A stretch of 64,000 bases of DNA from Spirosoma linguale DSM 74 (GCA_000024525.1 CP001769.1:496001-560000), one strand, 5' to 3'. Counted from the stretch's first letter, positions 16,541 through 25,194 are shown. The notes: generated from the letters alone by a model not told the origin. A program made the numbers and translations.

Positions 16541-17524
16541 ATGGAAAAAATTAACGTTGGCATTATTGGCGGAGCCGGGTATACAGGTGGCGAGTTACTG
16601 CGTATCCTAATCAATCACCCGTTTGTGAATGTGGCTTTTACACATAGTAAAAGTCAGGCGGGTAAACCCGTTTGGGCCACGCATACCGATCTGCTGGGTG
16701 ATACCGACCTCACCTTTTCGGGTGAAGAGATTAGCGAATTGCTGGCACAGGACGGGTTGGATGCTATTTTTCTGTGTTCGGGGCATGGGGCGTCGGCAAC
16801 GTTCATGGCGGAGCACGAGGTGTCTGACGATATTGCTGTGATTGACCTCAGCGCCGATTTTCGGGATGAGCACGACGATTTCGTGTACGGCCTTCCGGAA
16901 CTGAACCGGGAGCGTATTCAGGAAGCCATGCGCATTGCTAATCCCGGCTGCTTTGCCAGCAGTATTCAACTGGCGCTGCTACCGCTGGCGAAAGCCGGTA
17001 AACTAACCGACGGCGTTCACGTAAGTGCCATAACCGGCAGCACGGGGGCGGGGCAGGCGCTTGTGCCTACTACGGGCTTTACCTGGCGTAATAATAACGT
17101 GTCGATCTACAAGGCGTTTTCACACCAGCACCTGACCGAAATACGCCAGAGTTTGACGCAACTCGATCCGGATTTTACACAGGCGATCAACTTTATTCCT
17201 TACCGGGGCGACTTCACACGGGGTATTATGGCTAACGTCTACACGCCATTTGCCGGAACGCTCGAAGAAGCCAAACAACTATACCGGTCCTTTTACGAAA
17301 ATCACCCGTTTACCCACGTTAGCGATGCGCCGGTGGATGTGAAACAGGTTGTAAACACTAACAAATGCCTGGTGCATCTGGAAGTCCACGACGGGCAGTT
17401 GTTGATCACGAGTGTAATCGACAACCTCACCAAAGGGGCCTCCGGTCATGCCGTCCAGAACCTCAATCTGGTATTCGGTTTGCCGGAAGACACCGGACTT
17501 CGGTTGAAGTCAGTAGCATTTTAA
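16541..17524 (+). CDS. argC: N-acetyl-gamma-glutamyl-phosphate reductase
   Basis: NADPH-dependent third step of arginine synthesis. It has NVGIIGGAGYTGGELLRIL at the N-terminus (Rossmann loop) and the active-site NPGCFASSIQLALLPL with Cys near residue 137. SAITGSTGAGQ and the His-containing region FSHQHLTEIRQSL follow. Length 327 aa is normal for the family. It lies 81 bp after the glycosyltransferase on the same strand, so an arginine operon with an inserted gene is likely. A large inverted repeat starts at the stop codon. Confidence 0.95.
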   Translation: MEKINVGIIGGAGYTGGELLRILINHPFVNVAFTHSKSQAGKPVWATHTDLLGDTDLTFSGEEISELLAQDGLDAIFLCSGHGASATFMAEHEVSDDIAVIDLSADFRDEHDDFVYGLPELNRERIQEAMRIANPGCFASSIQLALLPLAKAGKLTDGVHVSAITGSTGAGQALVPTTGFTWRNNNVSIYKAFSHQHLTEIRQSLTQLDPDFTQAINFIPYRGDFTRGIMANVYTPFAGTLEEAKQLYRSFYENHPFTHVSDAPVDVKQVVNTNKCLVHLEVHDGQLLITSVIDNLTKGASGHAVQNLNLVFGLPEDTGLRLKSVAF

Positions 17525-17730
17525 CGTGAATAATGGCCGCGTAGCGGACTAATGTTTGTAGAACAGGGTGGTCGTGCACTCGACTGGCGTGTCGTAGGTA
17601 CGCAACAATTGGTAAGGGTTGCGTACCTACGGCACGCCAGTCGAGTGCACGACCACCCCGTTCTACAAACATTCCGTGCCTACGGCACTTAACGTCCTGA
17701 TAGCCAGAAATCTTTATCCATTATTCACGT
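17524..17730. repeat. Nested inverted repeat with 56-bp arms after argC
   Basis: The inner arms are 17551-17606 and 17618-17673; they pair over about 56 bp with only two mismatches and an 11-nt loop. A second, outer pair (ACGTGAATAATGG at 17524-17536 and its complement at 17718-17730) encloses it, and a third small dyad GTGCCTACGGCAC lies at 17676-17688. The 81-bp gap before argC shows nothing comparable. It may be a terminator, but the size and nesting suggest a mobile repeat. Confidence 0.85.
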
Positions 17731-17755
17731 CATTTTAGTAATTCAGCCTACCAGA

Positions 17756-18268
17756 ATGCTACTAACGGAGCGCCTACTGCTTACAAAATTTACGGTCGAT
17801 GATGCTGCTTTCGTACTGTCGTTGTTAAACACGCCGTCATGGCTTGAGTTTATTGGTGACCGGGGCGTACGAACGCTTGACGATGCCCATCAATACATTG
17901 TTAACGGACCGTTGAAGAGTTATGAACAGATGGGCTACGGGTCGTATGTAGTCAGGCTGAAAGCTACTGAGCAACCCATTGGCATGTGCGGTTTGTTCAA
18001 GCGCGAGATGCTGGATGCGCCTGATATCGGGTTCGCGTTTTTGCCCGGTTATACCGGAACCGGATACGGGTTCGAAGCGGCTTCGGCGGTGATGGCCTAT
18101 GCCCGTGAAACGTTTGGATTAACTCGTATTCTGGGATTTACGAGTCCTGCAAACCAGCCGTCCATCCACTTGCTCGAAAAGCTGGGGCTGCGTTTCGAGC
18201 GAAAAATCATGTACAAGGCTGATGGCGAGGAGAGTTTGTTATTTGGTACGCCCGCCATCGACATATAG
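17756..18268 (+). CDS. GNAT-family N-acetyltransferase
   Basis: 170 aa, of the RimJ/RimL type. MLLTERLLLTKFTVDDAAFVL is the usual start, PIGMCGLFKREMLDAPDIGFAF precedes the acetyl-CoA-binding segment LPGYTGTGYGFEAASAVMAYA, and LEKLGLRFERKI closes the domain. The acceptor (amine or protein N-terminus) cannot be predicted. The gene overlaps the end of the FGGY kinase gene on the other strand by 30 bp, so the two end tail to tail with no terminator room. Confidence 0.88.
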   Translation: MLLTERLLLTKFTVDDAAFVLSLLNTPSWLEFIGDRGVRTLDDAHQYIVNGPLKSYEQMGYGSYVVRLKATEQPIGMCGLFKREMLDAPDIGFAFLPGYTGTGYGFEAASAVMAYARETFGLTRILGFTSPANQPSIHLLEKLGLRFERKIMYKADGEESLLFGTPAIDI

Positions 18269-19726
18269 CATTTTCTGACCTTCCTGCCATTTTACAAATT
18301 CCTTCCGATACACCGTATGACGGTTTAGATCGGGTTGAAACGTATGGCCAAATGCAACCTTCTCCGCAGCTTCGTCCAGTGTTTTTACCATACCGATGGC
18401 TTTCATAGTCAGTAATATAGCACCCATGGAGCCGCTTTCGTTGCTGGCGTTGAGTCGTACGGGAACACCTGCCATATCGGCCAGCATTTGTACCCACAGG
18501 TCCGACTGGGCGAAGCCTCCGTTGGCATGGATAACCCTGGCCGGTCCGGTGTGATCAATCAGCAGTTCATTGATGCTGAGCAGATTGAACAAAACCCCTT
18601 CCAGCGCGGCTCTTACAAAGTGCGCTCTGGTATGCTGCCAGTCGACATTGAGGTAGCCCCCCCGGGCAGAAGCGTCCCATAATGGTGCCCGTTCGCCTTG
18701 TAAATAAGGAAGAAATAGTAATCCATCCGAGCCGGGAGCTATCGTGGCGGCTTCGGCCAGAACGGCGTCTGTATCCTGTAGCGTCAGTTTTTCGGTGAGC
18801 CACTCCAGTACGTTGCCCCCGTTGTTGGTAGGCCCGCCAACTACGTAATAGCCCTCATCCAGAAAATAGCAGAATAACCGAAGCTCAGCATCGCGCAGTG
18901 GTTTTCGGACCGTTTGGCGGATGGCTCCGCTGGTACCGATGGTGAGCGTGGCCGTTCCGGTTTTAATAGCCCCCGCACCCAGATTGGCCAGACAGCCATC
19001 CGACGCACCAATGACAAGGGAAACGCCCGCCGGAAGTCCCGTTCCGGCTGTTTCTGACCCGGGCTGGTACGAACGCTGAAAAGTCGTTGGAACGGGTGTC
19101 GATAATTGATCAGCCCGGACACCGGCGTAGTTCAGCGCTGGTTCGCTCCATGCCCGCTTGCTTTCGTTAAACAGTCCCGTAGCCGTGGCAATGGAGAAAT
19201 CAACTTCAAACTGACCGGTTAATTTATGCCATAAAAATTCCTTGATGGAGCCGAAACGAGCGGTTCGGCGCAGCAGTCGCGGGTCATTTTCACGGAGCCA
19301 GGCCAGTTTGCAAAGCGGAATCATGGGGTGGATGGGCGTTCCGGTTTGTGCGTAAATCGACTTTCCTAATTCCGCCTGCGTTGTCCGTAAAGCTTTTGCC
19401 TGTTCCTCGGCCCGGTTGTCGGACCAGAGAATGGCATTCCCGATCGGCGACCCGTCGTCGTTCATGGGCAGTAGACTGTGCATAGCCGTACAAAAAGCCA
19501 CATGCGTAATGACATGACCACCCTGCGCGACTTCTCGATTGACTTCGGCTATGACCTCGACAAAAGCCGCCCATATTTCGGCCGGGTCCTGTTCGGCGTA
19601 GCCGGGTTCGGGGTTGAGGGTCGTAACGGGAGCGGAGGCATGGGCCAGAATCTGGCTTAAATCCGGCGGCATGGCCAGCGCTTTTATATTCGTCGTTCCG
19701 ACATCAACACCAACAAAGCAATTCAT
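18239..19726 (-). CDS. FGGY-family carbohydrate kinase, gluconokinase-like
   Basis: 495 aa. FVGVDVGTTNIKALAM (residues 4-19) is the first phosphate loop, TGLFNESKRAW and IGASDGCLANLGAGAI the middle region, and VIHANGGFAQSDLWVQMLADMAGVPVR the C-terminal FGGY signature. The overall pattern is closest to bacterial gluconate kinases, but xylulose or other keto-sugar substrates are possible. It precedes no transporter here. It sits downstream of the fuconolactonase-like gene on the same strand, so it may serve the same sugar cluster. Confidence 0.85.
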   Translation of the reverse strand: MNCFVGVDVGTTNIKALAMPPDLSQILAHASAPVTTLNPEPGYAEQDPAEIWAAFVEVIAEVNREVAQGGHVITHVAFCTAMHSLLPMNDDGSPIGNAILWSDNRAEEQAKALRTTQAELGKSIYAQTGTPIHPMIPLCKLAWLRENDPRLLRRTARFGSIKEFLWHKLTGQFEVDFSIATATGLFNESKRAWSEPALNYAGVRADQLSTPVPTTFQRSYQPGSETAGTGLPAGVSLVIGASDGCLANLGAGAIKTGTATLTIGTSGAIRQTVRKPLRDAELRLFCYFLDEGYYVVGGPTNNGGNVLEWLTEKLTLQDTDAVLAEAATIAPGSDGLLFLPYLQGERAPLWDASARGGYLNVDWQHTRAHFVRAALEGVLFNLLSINELLIDHTGPARVIHANGGFAQSDLWVQMLADMAGVPVRLNASNESGSMGAILLTMKAIGMVKTLDEAAEKVAFGHTFQPDLNRHTVYRKEFVKWQEGQKMLYVDGGRTK

Positions 19727-19748
19727 AAACGAAGGGAAAGGGTTATGC

Positions 19749-19856
19749 CACAGAGATTCGCAGAGAGTAAAAGAGATTCACTGAGAATAAAAGTTTCTAA
19801 TAGAGTAACAACAAAAAAACTCTGTGTATCTCAGTGCGACTCTGTGAATCTCTGTG
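19749..19856. repeat. Imperfect inverted repeat of CACAGAG words
   Basis: CACAGAGATTCGCAGAGAGT (19749-19768) faces ACTCTGTGAATCTCTGTG (19839-19856). Further imperfect copies of the same word fill the region between. The sequence CTCTGTGAATCTCTGTG at 19840 recurs exactly at 49031. It occupies the gap between two minus-strand genes. Confidence 0.65.
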
Positions 19857-19866
19857 ACAAAACCCA

Positions 19867-20691
19867 TTATAACTTGTAAAACGACACCGCATTCGCACCA
19901 AATACTTTCGCCCGGACCTCCTCCCCCCAGTTGACAACGTATTCATCAACCAGTGTTCTGACCTGCGTGTAGTTGGCAGCTACCAGACACACGGGCCAGT
20001 CGGAACCAAACATGAGCCGGTCCGGGCCGAAGTGTTCAAAGACAACATCCAGATAAGGGAAAAAGTCTTTTTTGCTCCAGTTATGCCAGTCGGCTTCGGT
20101 GACCATACCGGAGAGTTTGCACGAAACGTGTTTGTTTTTGGCGATCTCGGCCATGAAGTTCGACCAGCGGCTGATTTCTCCTTTCTTAATATAGGGCTTT
20201 GCCAGATGGTCGATCACAAAGTTGACGTTGGGCACTGACCGCACTAACTGCAAAGCCGCTTTCAACTGTGTCGGGTAGATCAGAATATCGTACGTCAGGC
20301 CAAAATTGGCTAACTGCCGGATACCATCAATTACGGCAGGACGGGCCAGAAAGTCGTCGGGTTCGGCTTGCGCCACATGTCGGTAGCCTTTGATCTCTTG
20401 ATACTGAGAAAGCGCCTGCAATCGCTCCGGCAACTGGTCTGATTGCAGATCAACCCAACCAACAACACCTTTCACAATGTCGTACGTCTGAGCCATGCGA
20501 ACCAGAAACATCGTCTCGTCTTCCGATTGCGATGCCTGAACAGCTACGCACCCATCGATCCCGTTCTCTTTCAGAACAGGCTCCAGATCAGCGGGCAGGA
20601 AGTCGCGTTGGATGTTGGCCATATCGTCCGTAATCCAGCTATCCCGAACCGGATCGAAGTGCCAGAAATGTTGGTGAGCGTCGATTGTCAT
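19867..20691 (-). CDS. Amidohydrolase-family lactonase, L-fuconolactonase-like
   Basis: A 274-aa TIM-barrel metal hydrolase. IDAHQHFWHFDPVRDSWI is the metal-binding start shared by fuconolactonases and related sugar lactonases, with VAVQASQSEDETMFLVRMA next. HLAKPYI and LMFGSDWPV follow at the usual spacing; the last carries the final metal/catalytic Asp. It likely opens a sugar-acid lactone (fuconolactone or rhamnonolactone) in the cytoplasm. The neighbouring FAH-family hydrolase, SDR and UxaA-like dehydratase fit such a pathway. Confidence 0.85.
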   Translation of the reverse strand: MTIDAHQHFWHFDPVRDSWITDDMANIQRDFLPADLEPVLKENGIDGCVAVQASQSEDETMFLVRMAQTYDIVKGVVGWVDLQSDQLPERLQALSQYQEIKGYRHVAQAEPDDFLARPAVIDGIRQLANFGLTYDILIYPTQLKAALQLVRSVPNVNFVIDHLAKPYIKKGEISRWSNFMAEIAKNKHVSCKLSGMVTEADWHNWSKKDFFPYLDVVFEHFGPDRLMFGSDWPVCLVAANYTQVRTLVDEYVVNWGEEVRAKVFGANAVSFYKL

Positions 20692-20731
20692 GACCGTACG
20701 GGCTATCCCGCAGTAGTTGCGTGGTTGAAAC

Positions 20732-20765
20732 GATTTTCATGATTGCTGACGTAATCATGAAAATC
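20732..20765 (-). terminator. Perfect 13-bp hairpin after the FAH-family gene
   Basis: GATTTTCATGATT at 20732-20744 pairs with 20753-20765 around an 8-nt loop. It lies in the 97-bp gap behind the FAH gene. The stem is AT-rich with a modest T stretch after it on the minus strand, so termination may be partial. Confidence 0.55.
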
Positions 20766-20788
20766 TTTAAAATCATAAGAATCCCGGT

Positions 20789-21643
20789 TCAGACAAATGC
20801 TACGGCTGTCTGTTTCTGTTCGCCCAGGCCTTCGATGCCCAGTTCGACTACGTCGCCGGGCTTCAGGTACCAGGGCGGGTTCATGCCCAGACCTACGCCA
20901 GCGGGTGTGCCAGTCGAGATAATATCGCCGGGCAGCAGCGTCATGAACTGGCTGATGTAGCTGACCAGTGTTGGGACGTTGAAAATCATATCGTCGGTAT
21001 TCGAATCCTGCAGGCGCTTGCCATTAATGCTGAGCCACAGGTGAAGATTATTTGGCTCGGGGACTTCGTCAGCTGTTACTAAGTAGGGTCCCAGTGGCGC
21101 GAAGGTATCGGCACTCTTCCCTTTTACCCACTGCCCACCGCGCTCCAACTGCCATGCCCGTTCGCTGTAATCGTTGTGCAGCGCGTAGCCCGCAATGTAC
21201 TCCGTCGCTTCGTCCAGTTCGACATAGCTGGCCCGTTTGCCGATGATGATGGCCAGTTCAACTTCCCAGTCTGTTTTTTCGGAACGCTTCGGGATGACAA
21301 CATTGTCGTTGGGGCCGCAGAGTGCCGTAGTTGCCTTGAAGAAAAGAATGGGCTCGGCGGGTGTGGCGGCACCAGTTTCGGCGGCATGTTTGGCGTAGTT
21401 TAGCCCCACACAAACGATTTTCGATGGCCGTTTGATGCACGGGCCAAAGCGCTCATCGGCCGATACTTCCGGGCAGGTATGGGCGTGGGCCGTCAGCCAG
21501 TGCGCCAGACGTTCGGGGCCATTGCTGGCAAAAAACGATTCGTCGTAATCTTCGCCAAAGTGCGTTACGTCGATATGTTGACCGGTGGGTAATACAACAC
21601 CAGGGTGTTCGTGGTCGGGCGAGCCGAAGCGGAAGAGTTTCAT
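20789..21643 (-). CDS. Fumarylacetoacetate-hydrolase-family protein, diketo-deoxy-acid hydrolase candidate
   Basis: 284 aa. The N-terminal cap (MKLFRFGSPDHEHPGVVLPT) is followed by the FAH fold: VCVGLNYAKHAAETG, then the metal ligand region DWEVELAIIIG, HNDYSERAWQLERGGQW and the C-terminal LLPGDIISTGTPAGVGLG. Family members cleave C-C bonds of acylpyruvates; related genes next to fuconate dehydratases act on 2,4-diketo-3-deoxy-L-fuconate, giving pyruvate and lactate. That assignment is inferred from the neighbours. Confidence 0.85.
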   Translation of the reverse strand: MKLFRFGSPDHEHPGVVLPTGQHIDVTHFGEDYDESFFASNGPERLAHWLTAHAHTCPEVSADERFGPCIKRPSKIVCVGLNYAKHAAETGAATPAEPILFFKATTALCGPNDNVVIPKRSEKTDWEVELAIIIGKRASYVELDEATEYIAGYALHNDYSERAWQLERGGQWVKGKSADTFAPLGPYLVTADEVPEPNNLHLWLSINGKRLQDSNTDDMIFNVPTLVSYISQFMTLLPGDIISTGTPAGVGLGMNPPWYLKPGDVVELGIEGLGEQKQTAVAFV

Positions 21644-21789
21644 GAAGAAAGAAGATTCTTTGAACGAAAAGCAGTCTAGACTGCAAGTTTAACCATTCTG
21701 CCGTAAACGTAGGCTGTCCGAATAAAATGAACATCAGCCTACCCTTGGTTTTCAGCCTACTATCAGATGGCAAACCAGCCGGGTTTTCT

Positions 21790-21797
21790 TATATTTG
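21790..21797 (+). promoter_or_regulatory. Candidate -7 box for the Uma2-family gene
   Basis: TATATTTG is an exact TAnnTTTG match 27 bases before the ATG at 21825. The position supports the ATG rather than the upstream in-frame TTG, which overlaps this box. No clear -33 element is seen. Confidence 0.45.
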
Positions 21798-21824
21798 CTT
21801 AATCCCAAAAGATTAATCTGTAGT

Positions 21825-22436
21825 ATGACCGCTCTTGACGAAATTAGTCAGTCGCCCAATCTTCGCGAATTGTTGGACAAGCTCGAACAAACCTGGGCGA
21901 AAGAGCAGCGCCGTCGTCATGAATTCTGGGCGGATGCTGATGAGGGTGTAAAAGCCGAATTTATTCTCGGCGAAATAATTTATCACTCACCAATTTATGG
22001 CCGTCACTGGATGGCATCCACCAACATCACGCGTTATTTGATCCCTTATGTGTATGACAATAAACTAGGTAAAGTAGGCTATGAGAAAGTAATGGTTCGT
22101 ATGACTCGTAATGACTACGAACCGGATATCTGTTTTTGGCATACTGAAAAAACAGTTGATTTCGGCCAGAAGCAGTCCGCTTTCCCTCCGCCCGATTTTG
22201 TCGTAGAAATTTTGTCTGACAGCACAAAAGAAAGGGACTATGGAATTAAAATGACAGACTATGCCCTGCATGGGGTTCGGGAGTATTGGATTGTTGATAC
22301 AGAGCATGAAACCATTGAGCAGTATTTGCTGGAGGGTAATACCTTCATTTTAGCACAGAAACTTAGAGATGGTATCCTGGAAGCCGAAACGATTGAAGGC
22401 TTTAAAATTGGGGTAAAAGCCGTATTTGCTGAATAA
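21825..22436 (+). CDS. Uma2-family putative restriction-like endonuclease
   Basis: 203 aa from the ATG at 21825. The PD-(D/E)XK fold motifs are visible: the helix RREFWADADE-like region, AEFILGEIIYHSPIYGRH, then YEPDICFW (catalytic Asp), PPDFVVEILSDSTKERD (catalytic Glu) and the Tyr-rich HGVREYWIVD. Uma2 proteins are widespread in cyanobacteria and Bacteroidota; their role, DNA cleavage or otherwise, is not established. It faces the other way from the sugar-acid genes on both sides, as if inserted. Confidence 0.88.
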   Translation: MTALDEISQSPNLRELLDKLEQTWAKEQRRRHEFWADADEGVKAEFILGEIIYHSPIYGRHWMASTNITRYLIPYVYDNKLGKVGYEKVMVRMTRNDYEPDICFWHTEKTVDFGQKQSAFPPPDFVVEILSDSTKERDYGIKMTDYALHGVREYWIVDTEHETIEQYLLEGNTFILAQKLRDGILEAETIEGFKIGVKAVFAE

Positions 22437-22441
22437 TAGGA

Positions 22442-22504
22442 TTAGTATAAACACCGGGGAGTGAAGAAATTTGTATTTTCTTCACTCCCCGGTGTTTATA
22501 CTAA
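22442..22504. terminator. Perfect 28-bp hairpin between convergent genes
   Basis: The arms 22442-22469 and 22477-22504 are exact reverse complements (core ACACCGGGGAGTGAAGAAA) around a 7-nt loop. It follows the Uma2 stop by five bases and precedes the end of the convergent SDR gene, so it can serve both as a bidirectional terminator. Confidence 0.75.
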
Positions 22505-22526
22505 CTCGTTAATAAGGTCCTGTTTT

Positions 22527-23300
22527 TTAGCTGTTCAGCCGGGTAAAGCCCCCATCGAGCAGGTAATCGCAACCGGTGACGAAACCTGCTTCATCGGAGC
22601 AGAGATAAAGCGCCAGTGCGCCCACTTCGGCTGGTTCGGCCATGCGCCCGATAGGTTGTGTTTTTGATAGCTTCTCGAACATTTCGGCTTCCTGCCCCGG
22701 ATAGTTTTTAGCAATAAACCCATCCACGAAAGGCGTGTGTACACGGGCGGGAGAGATGCAGTTGCACCGAATGTTGTCTTTCAGGTAGTCTTTGGCTACG
22801 GACAACGTCATGGTCAGTACAGCTCCTTTACTCATCGAATACGCAAACCGGTCGGAGAGACCCAGCGTGGCGGCTACCGAGGCCATATTCAGGATGACGC
22901 CCCCACCATTGGTTTTGAAATGCGGAATAACGGCATACAAACAGTTGTAAACCCCTTTCACATTGATGCGGAAAATCCGGTCGAAATCAGCTTCCTGTGT
23001 TGTATCCGCCTTGCCAATGTGCGCCACACCAGCGTTGTTAACGAGAATGTGAATGGGCGATTCGGCCGCTATCTGGCCAATCAGCGCTATTACCTGCGCC
23101 TGATCGGAGACGTCGACCGTGTGGGCATGAGCTTTTCCGCCAGCCGCCGTAATATCATTGGCCACCTGCTGCGCCAGCTCGCCGTTAATTTCGAGAATGT
23201 GAACCGTTGCACCCGCCTGGGCAAATGTCTGCGAAATCGCCAGCCCGATACCACTGGCCCCGCCTGTAACCAGTGCGGTTTTGTTGTTGAGAGAGAACAT
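22527..23300 (-). CDS. SDR dehydrogenase, 2-keto-3-deoxy-sugar-acid type candidate
   Basis: 257 aa. TALVTGGASGIGLAI is the NAD-binding loop, HILVNNAG the central strand, and MASVAATLGLSDRFAYSMSK gives catalytic Ser, Tyr and Lys. The segment RCNCISPARVHTPFVDGFI, with Arg in the C-terminal part, resembles dehydrogenases of 2-keto-3-deoxy-L-fuconate or -rhamnonate. Between an FAH-type hydrolase and a UxaA-type dehydratase it would oxidise the 4-hydroxyl to the diketo acid. An L-fucose dehydrogenase role is the alternative. Confidence 0.8.
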   Translation of the reverse strand: MFSLNNKTALVTGGASGIGLAISQTFAQAGATVHILEINGELAQQVANDITAAGGKAHAHTVDVSDQAQVIALIGQIAAESPIHILVNNAGVAHIGKADTTQEADFDRIFRINVKGVYNCLYAVIPHFKTNGGGVILNMASVAATLGLSDRFAYSMSKGAVLTMTLSVAKDYLKDNIRCNCISPARVHTPFVDGFIAKNYPGQEAEMFEKLSKTQPIGRMAEPAEVGALALYLCSDEAGFVTGCDYLLDGGFTRLNS

Positions 23301-23312
23301 AAATAATGCGTG

Positions 23313-23384
23313 AATTTTGAATGCGTGAATGATTGAATCGCTATTTCAACTAGTCAATCATTCACGCATTCAATCATTCAAAAT
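23313..23384. repeat. Inverted repeat of AATGCGTGAATGATTGA words
   Basis: 23313-23336 pairs with 23354-23384, the right arm carrying an extra eight bases (TCATTCAA duplicated). The left side also repeats AATGCGTGA in tandem. It fills the gap between the UxaA-like gene and the SDR gene (same strand) and may modulate read-through. Confidence 0.65.
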
Positions 23385-23387
23385 TAA

Positions 23388-25061
23388 TTAGAGTGAAACG
23401 CCCCGTTTCCAGGGGATGAAATCGTCCTGACCCAGCCGCTCGGCTTGGGTAATTACTTCGCCGGAGGCCAGCTTGATAATATATTCCAGCATGGCGTTGG
23501 CGTTTTGTTCGATGCTTTGTTCGCCGTCGATGATCGGGCCGCTATCGAAGTCGATAACATCGGGCATCCGGTTTTTGAGGACTGTATTTGTCGATACTTT
23601 CACAACCGGGCAAACAGGGTTGCCTGTGGGCGTGCCCAGACCCGTTGTGAAGAGGATAACGTTGGTGCCGGAACCTGCCATACCGGTTGTGGCTTCAACG
23701 TCGTTGCCGGGCGTGCAAAGCAGGTTAAGGCCGGGGGTAGTGGCGGGTTCGGCATAATCCAGCACATCGGCTACCGGTGCCGTTCCCCCTTTCTTAGCTG
23801 CTCCGGCAGATTTAATGGCATCCGTAATCAGGCCATCCTTAATATTTCCCGGCGATGGGTTCATGTCGAAGCCTGAGCCTACCGCTTCGGCCTGGGCCGA
23901 GTAATCGCCCATCAGGGTGATAAATTTCTGCGCTTTGTCGGTATCGTCGGTGCGGTTGATCAGTTCCTGTTCAACGCCGTTCAGTTCCGGAAATTCGGCC
24001 AGCACCGTTTTGCCGCCCAGCGTTACCAGAATATCGGACAGTTGCCCAAGGGCCGGATTCGCTGAAATGCCGGAGAACCCGTCGGAACCACCACATTTCA
24101 ACCCAACCGTCAGGGCGCTGAGTGGTGCCGGTTGGCGTTCGAGTTTATTGATGTCGACCAGACCCAGGAACGTTTGTTTGACTGCCTCCGACATTAGGGC
24201 GTACTCCGTACCCGCCTGTTGTTCGAACAGCAGCAGGGGTTTGTCGAACTTAGGGTTCTGTCGTTTGATTTCGGCTGAGATCATATCGGTTTGCAAATGC
24301 TGACAACCGAGGCTGAGCACGGTGGCTCCGGCCACGTTGGGGTTATTGATAAACCCGGCCAGCAGCGAACATAGATAACCTGAGTCCTGCCGGGTACCGC
24401 CACAACCCATTTCGTGGGTCAGGAACTTGATGCCGTCAACGTTTTTGAAGGGGCGATTTGCCTGATGTCGGGCCGAATTAAGCGTCTGATTCTGCGATTC
24501 ATCGACGAAGGGCTGCATCTTTTTGGCAATATCCATTTCACCGGCTTTGTACAAACTCAGCAACTCGTGAACCTGCACCCGGTAGGTTTCGGGCTGGGCG
24601 TAACCCAGCTCCCGCTCGAAGGCATCTTTCAGAATCAGCACATTGCGGTTTTCGCAAAACACCAGCGGCACCACCAACCAGTAGTTTCTGGTGCCAACAC
24701 TGCCATCCGCCCGATGGTATCCCATAAACGTCCGGCCTTCCCAGGCCAAAGTGTTGGGTGGCTGCCAGCTGTACGGCTGCTTTTTATCAAGGCCATACGT
24801 GTCTGCATCATGTTTGAGGTTGAACGTTGTAATGGGTTCGCCCCGGCGAATTGGCTGAGTTGCCTTGCCAACGAGTACGCCGTACATCGTAATTGGATCA
24901 CCGGGCTGGCGGTCTTCGGTCACAAATTTATGTTTGGCCCCAACGGCATAGGGTAGTTCATAGAGAGTATTCTCGAACTCTATTTTTTCACCAGCCGCCA
25001 GGTTGCGCAGGGCAACGATGACATTATCGGCAGGGTGAACTTTCAACACACGGGCAGGCAT
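23388..25061 (-). CDS. UxaA-family (altronate-dehydratase-like) hydro-lyase
   Basis: Start at ATG 25061 (MPARVLKVHPADNVIVALRN); the longer open frame to 25196 overlaps the divergent gene and is unlikely. It has an N-terminal SAF domain to about residue 90, then GTRNYWLVVP and the metal site HEMGCGGTRQDS with its Cys near residue 215. CTPGNDVEATTGMAGSGTN closes the large domain. This is altronate dehydratase with both parts fused (557 aa). With fuconolactonase-, SDR- and FAH-type neighbours it is more likely a fuconate-type dehydratase; Campylobacter fucose clusters also use UxaA-like proteins. Confidence 0.85.
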   Translation of the reverse strand: MPARVLKVHPADNVIVALRNLAAGEKIEFENTLYELPYAVGAKHKFVTEDRQPGDPITMYGVLVGKATQPIRRGEPITTFNLKHDADTYGLDKKQPYSWQPPNTLAWEGRTFMGYHRADGSVGTRNYWLVVPLVFCENRNVLILKDAFERELGYAQPETYRVQVHELLSLYKAGEMDIAKKMQPFVDESQNQTLNSARHQANRPFKNVDGIKFLTHEMGCGGTRQDSGYLCSLLAGFINNPNVAGATVLSLGCQHLQTDMISAEIKRQNPKFDKPLLLFEQQAGTEYALMSEAVKQTFLGLVDINKLERQPAPLSALTVGLKCGGSDGFSGISANPALGQLSDILVTLGGKTVLAEFPELNGVEQELINRTDDTDKAQKFITLMGDYSAQAEAVGSGFDMNPSPGNIKDGLITDAIKSAGAAKKGGTAPVADVLDYAEPATTPGLNLLCTPGNDVEATTGMAGSGTNVILFTTGLGTPTGNPVCPVVKVSTNTVLKNRMPDVIDFDSGPIIDGEQSIEQNANAMLEYIIKLASGEVITQAERLGQDDFIPWKRGVSL

Positions 25062-25194
25062 CAGCAAAAGGATTATTTTATAGTAAAGAGTCTCATTCGT
25101 TCGAAATATACCACCTCTGCGAAAAACTTTAACCAACTCTATTGCGAATGTGACGGGCAATGCTAAGTTTTGATGACTAATTCCTACCTTAATC

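Noticed and set aside
22737..23306. 189-codon open frame opposite the SDR gene
   Set aside because: Antisense of a well-supported dehydrogenase; no family features.
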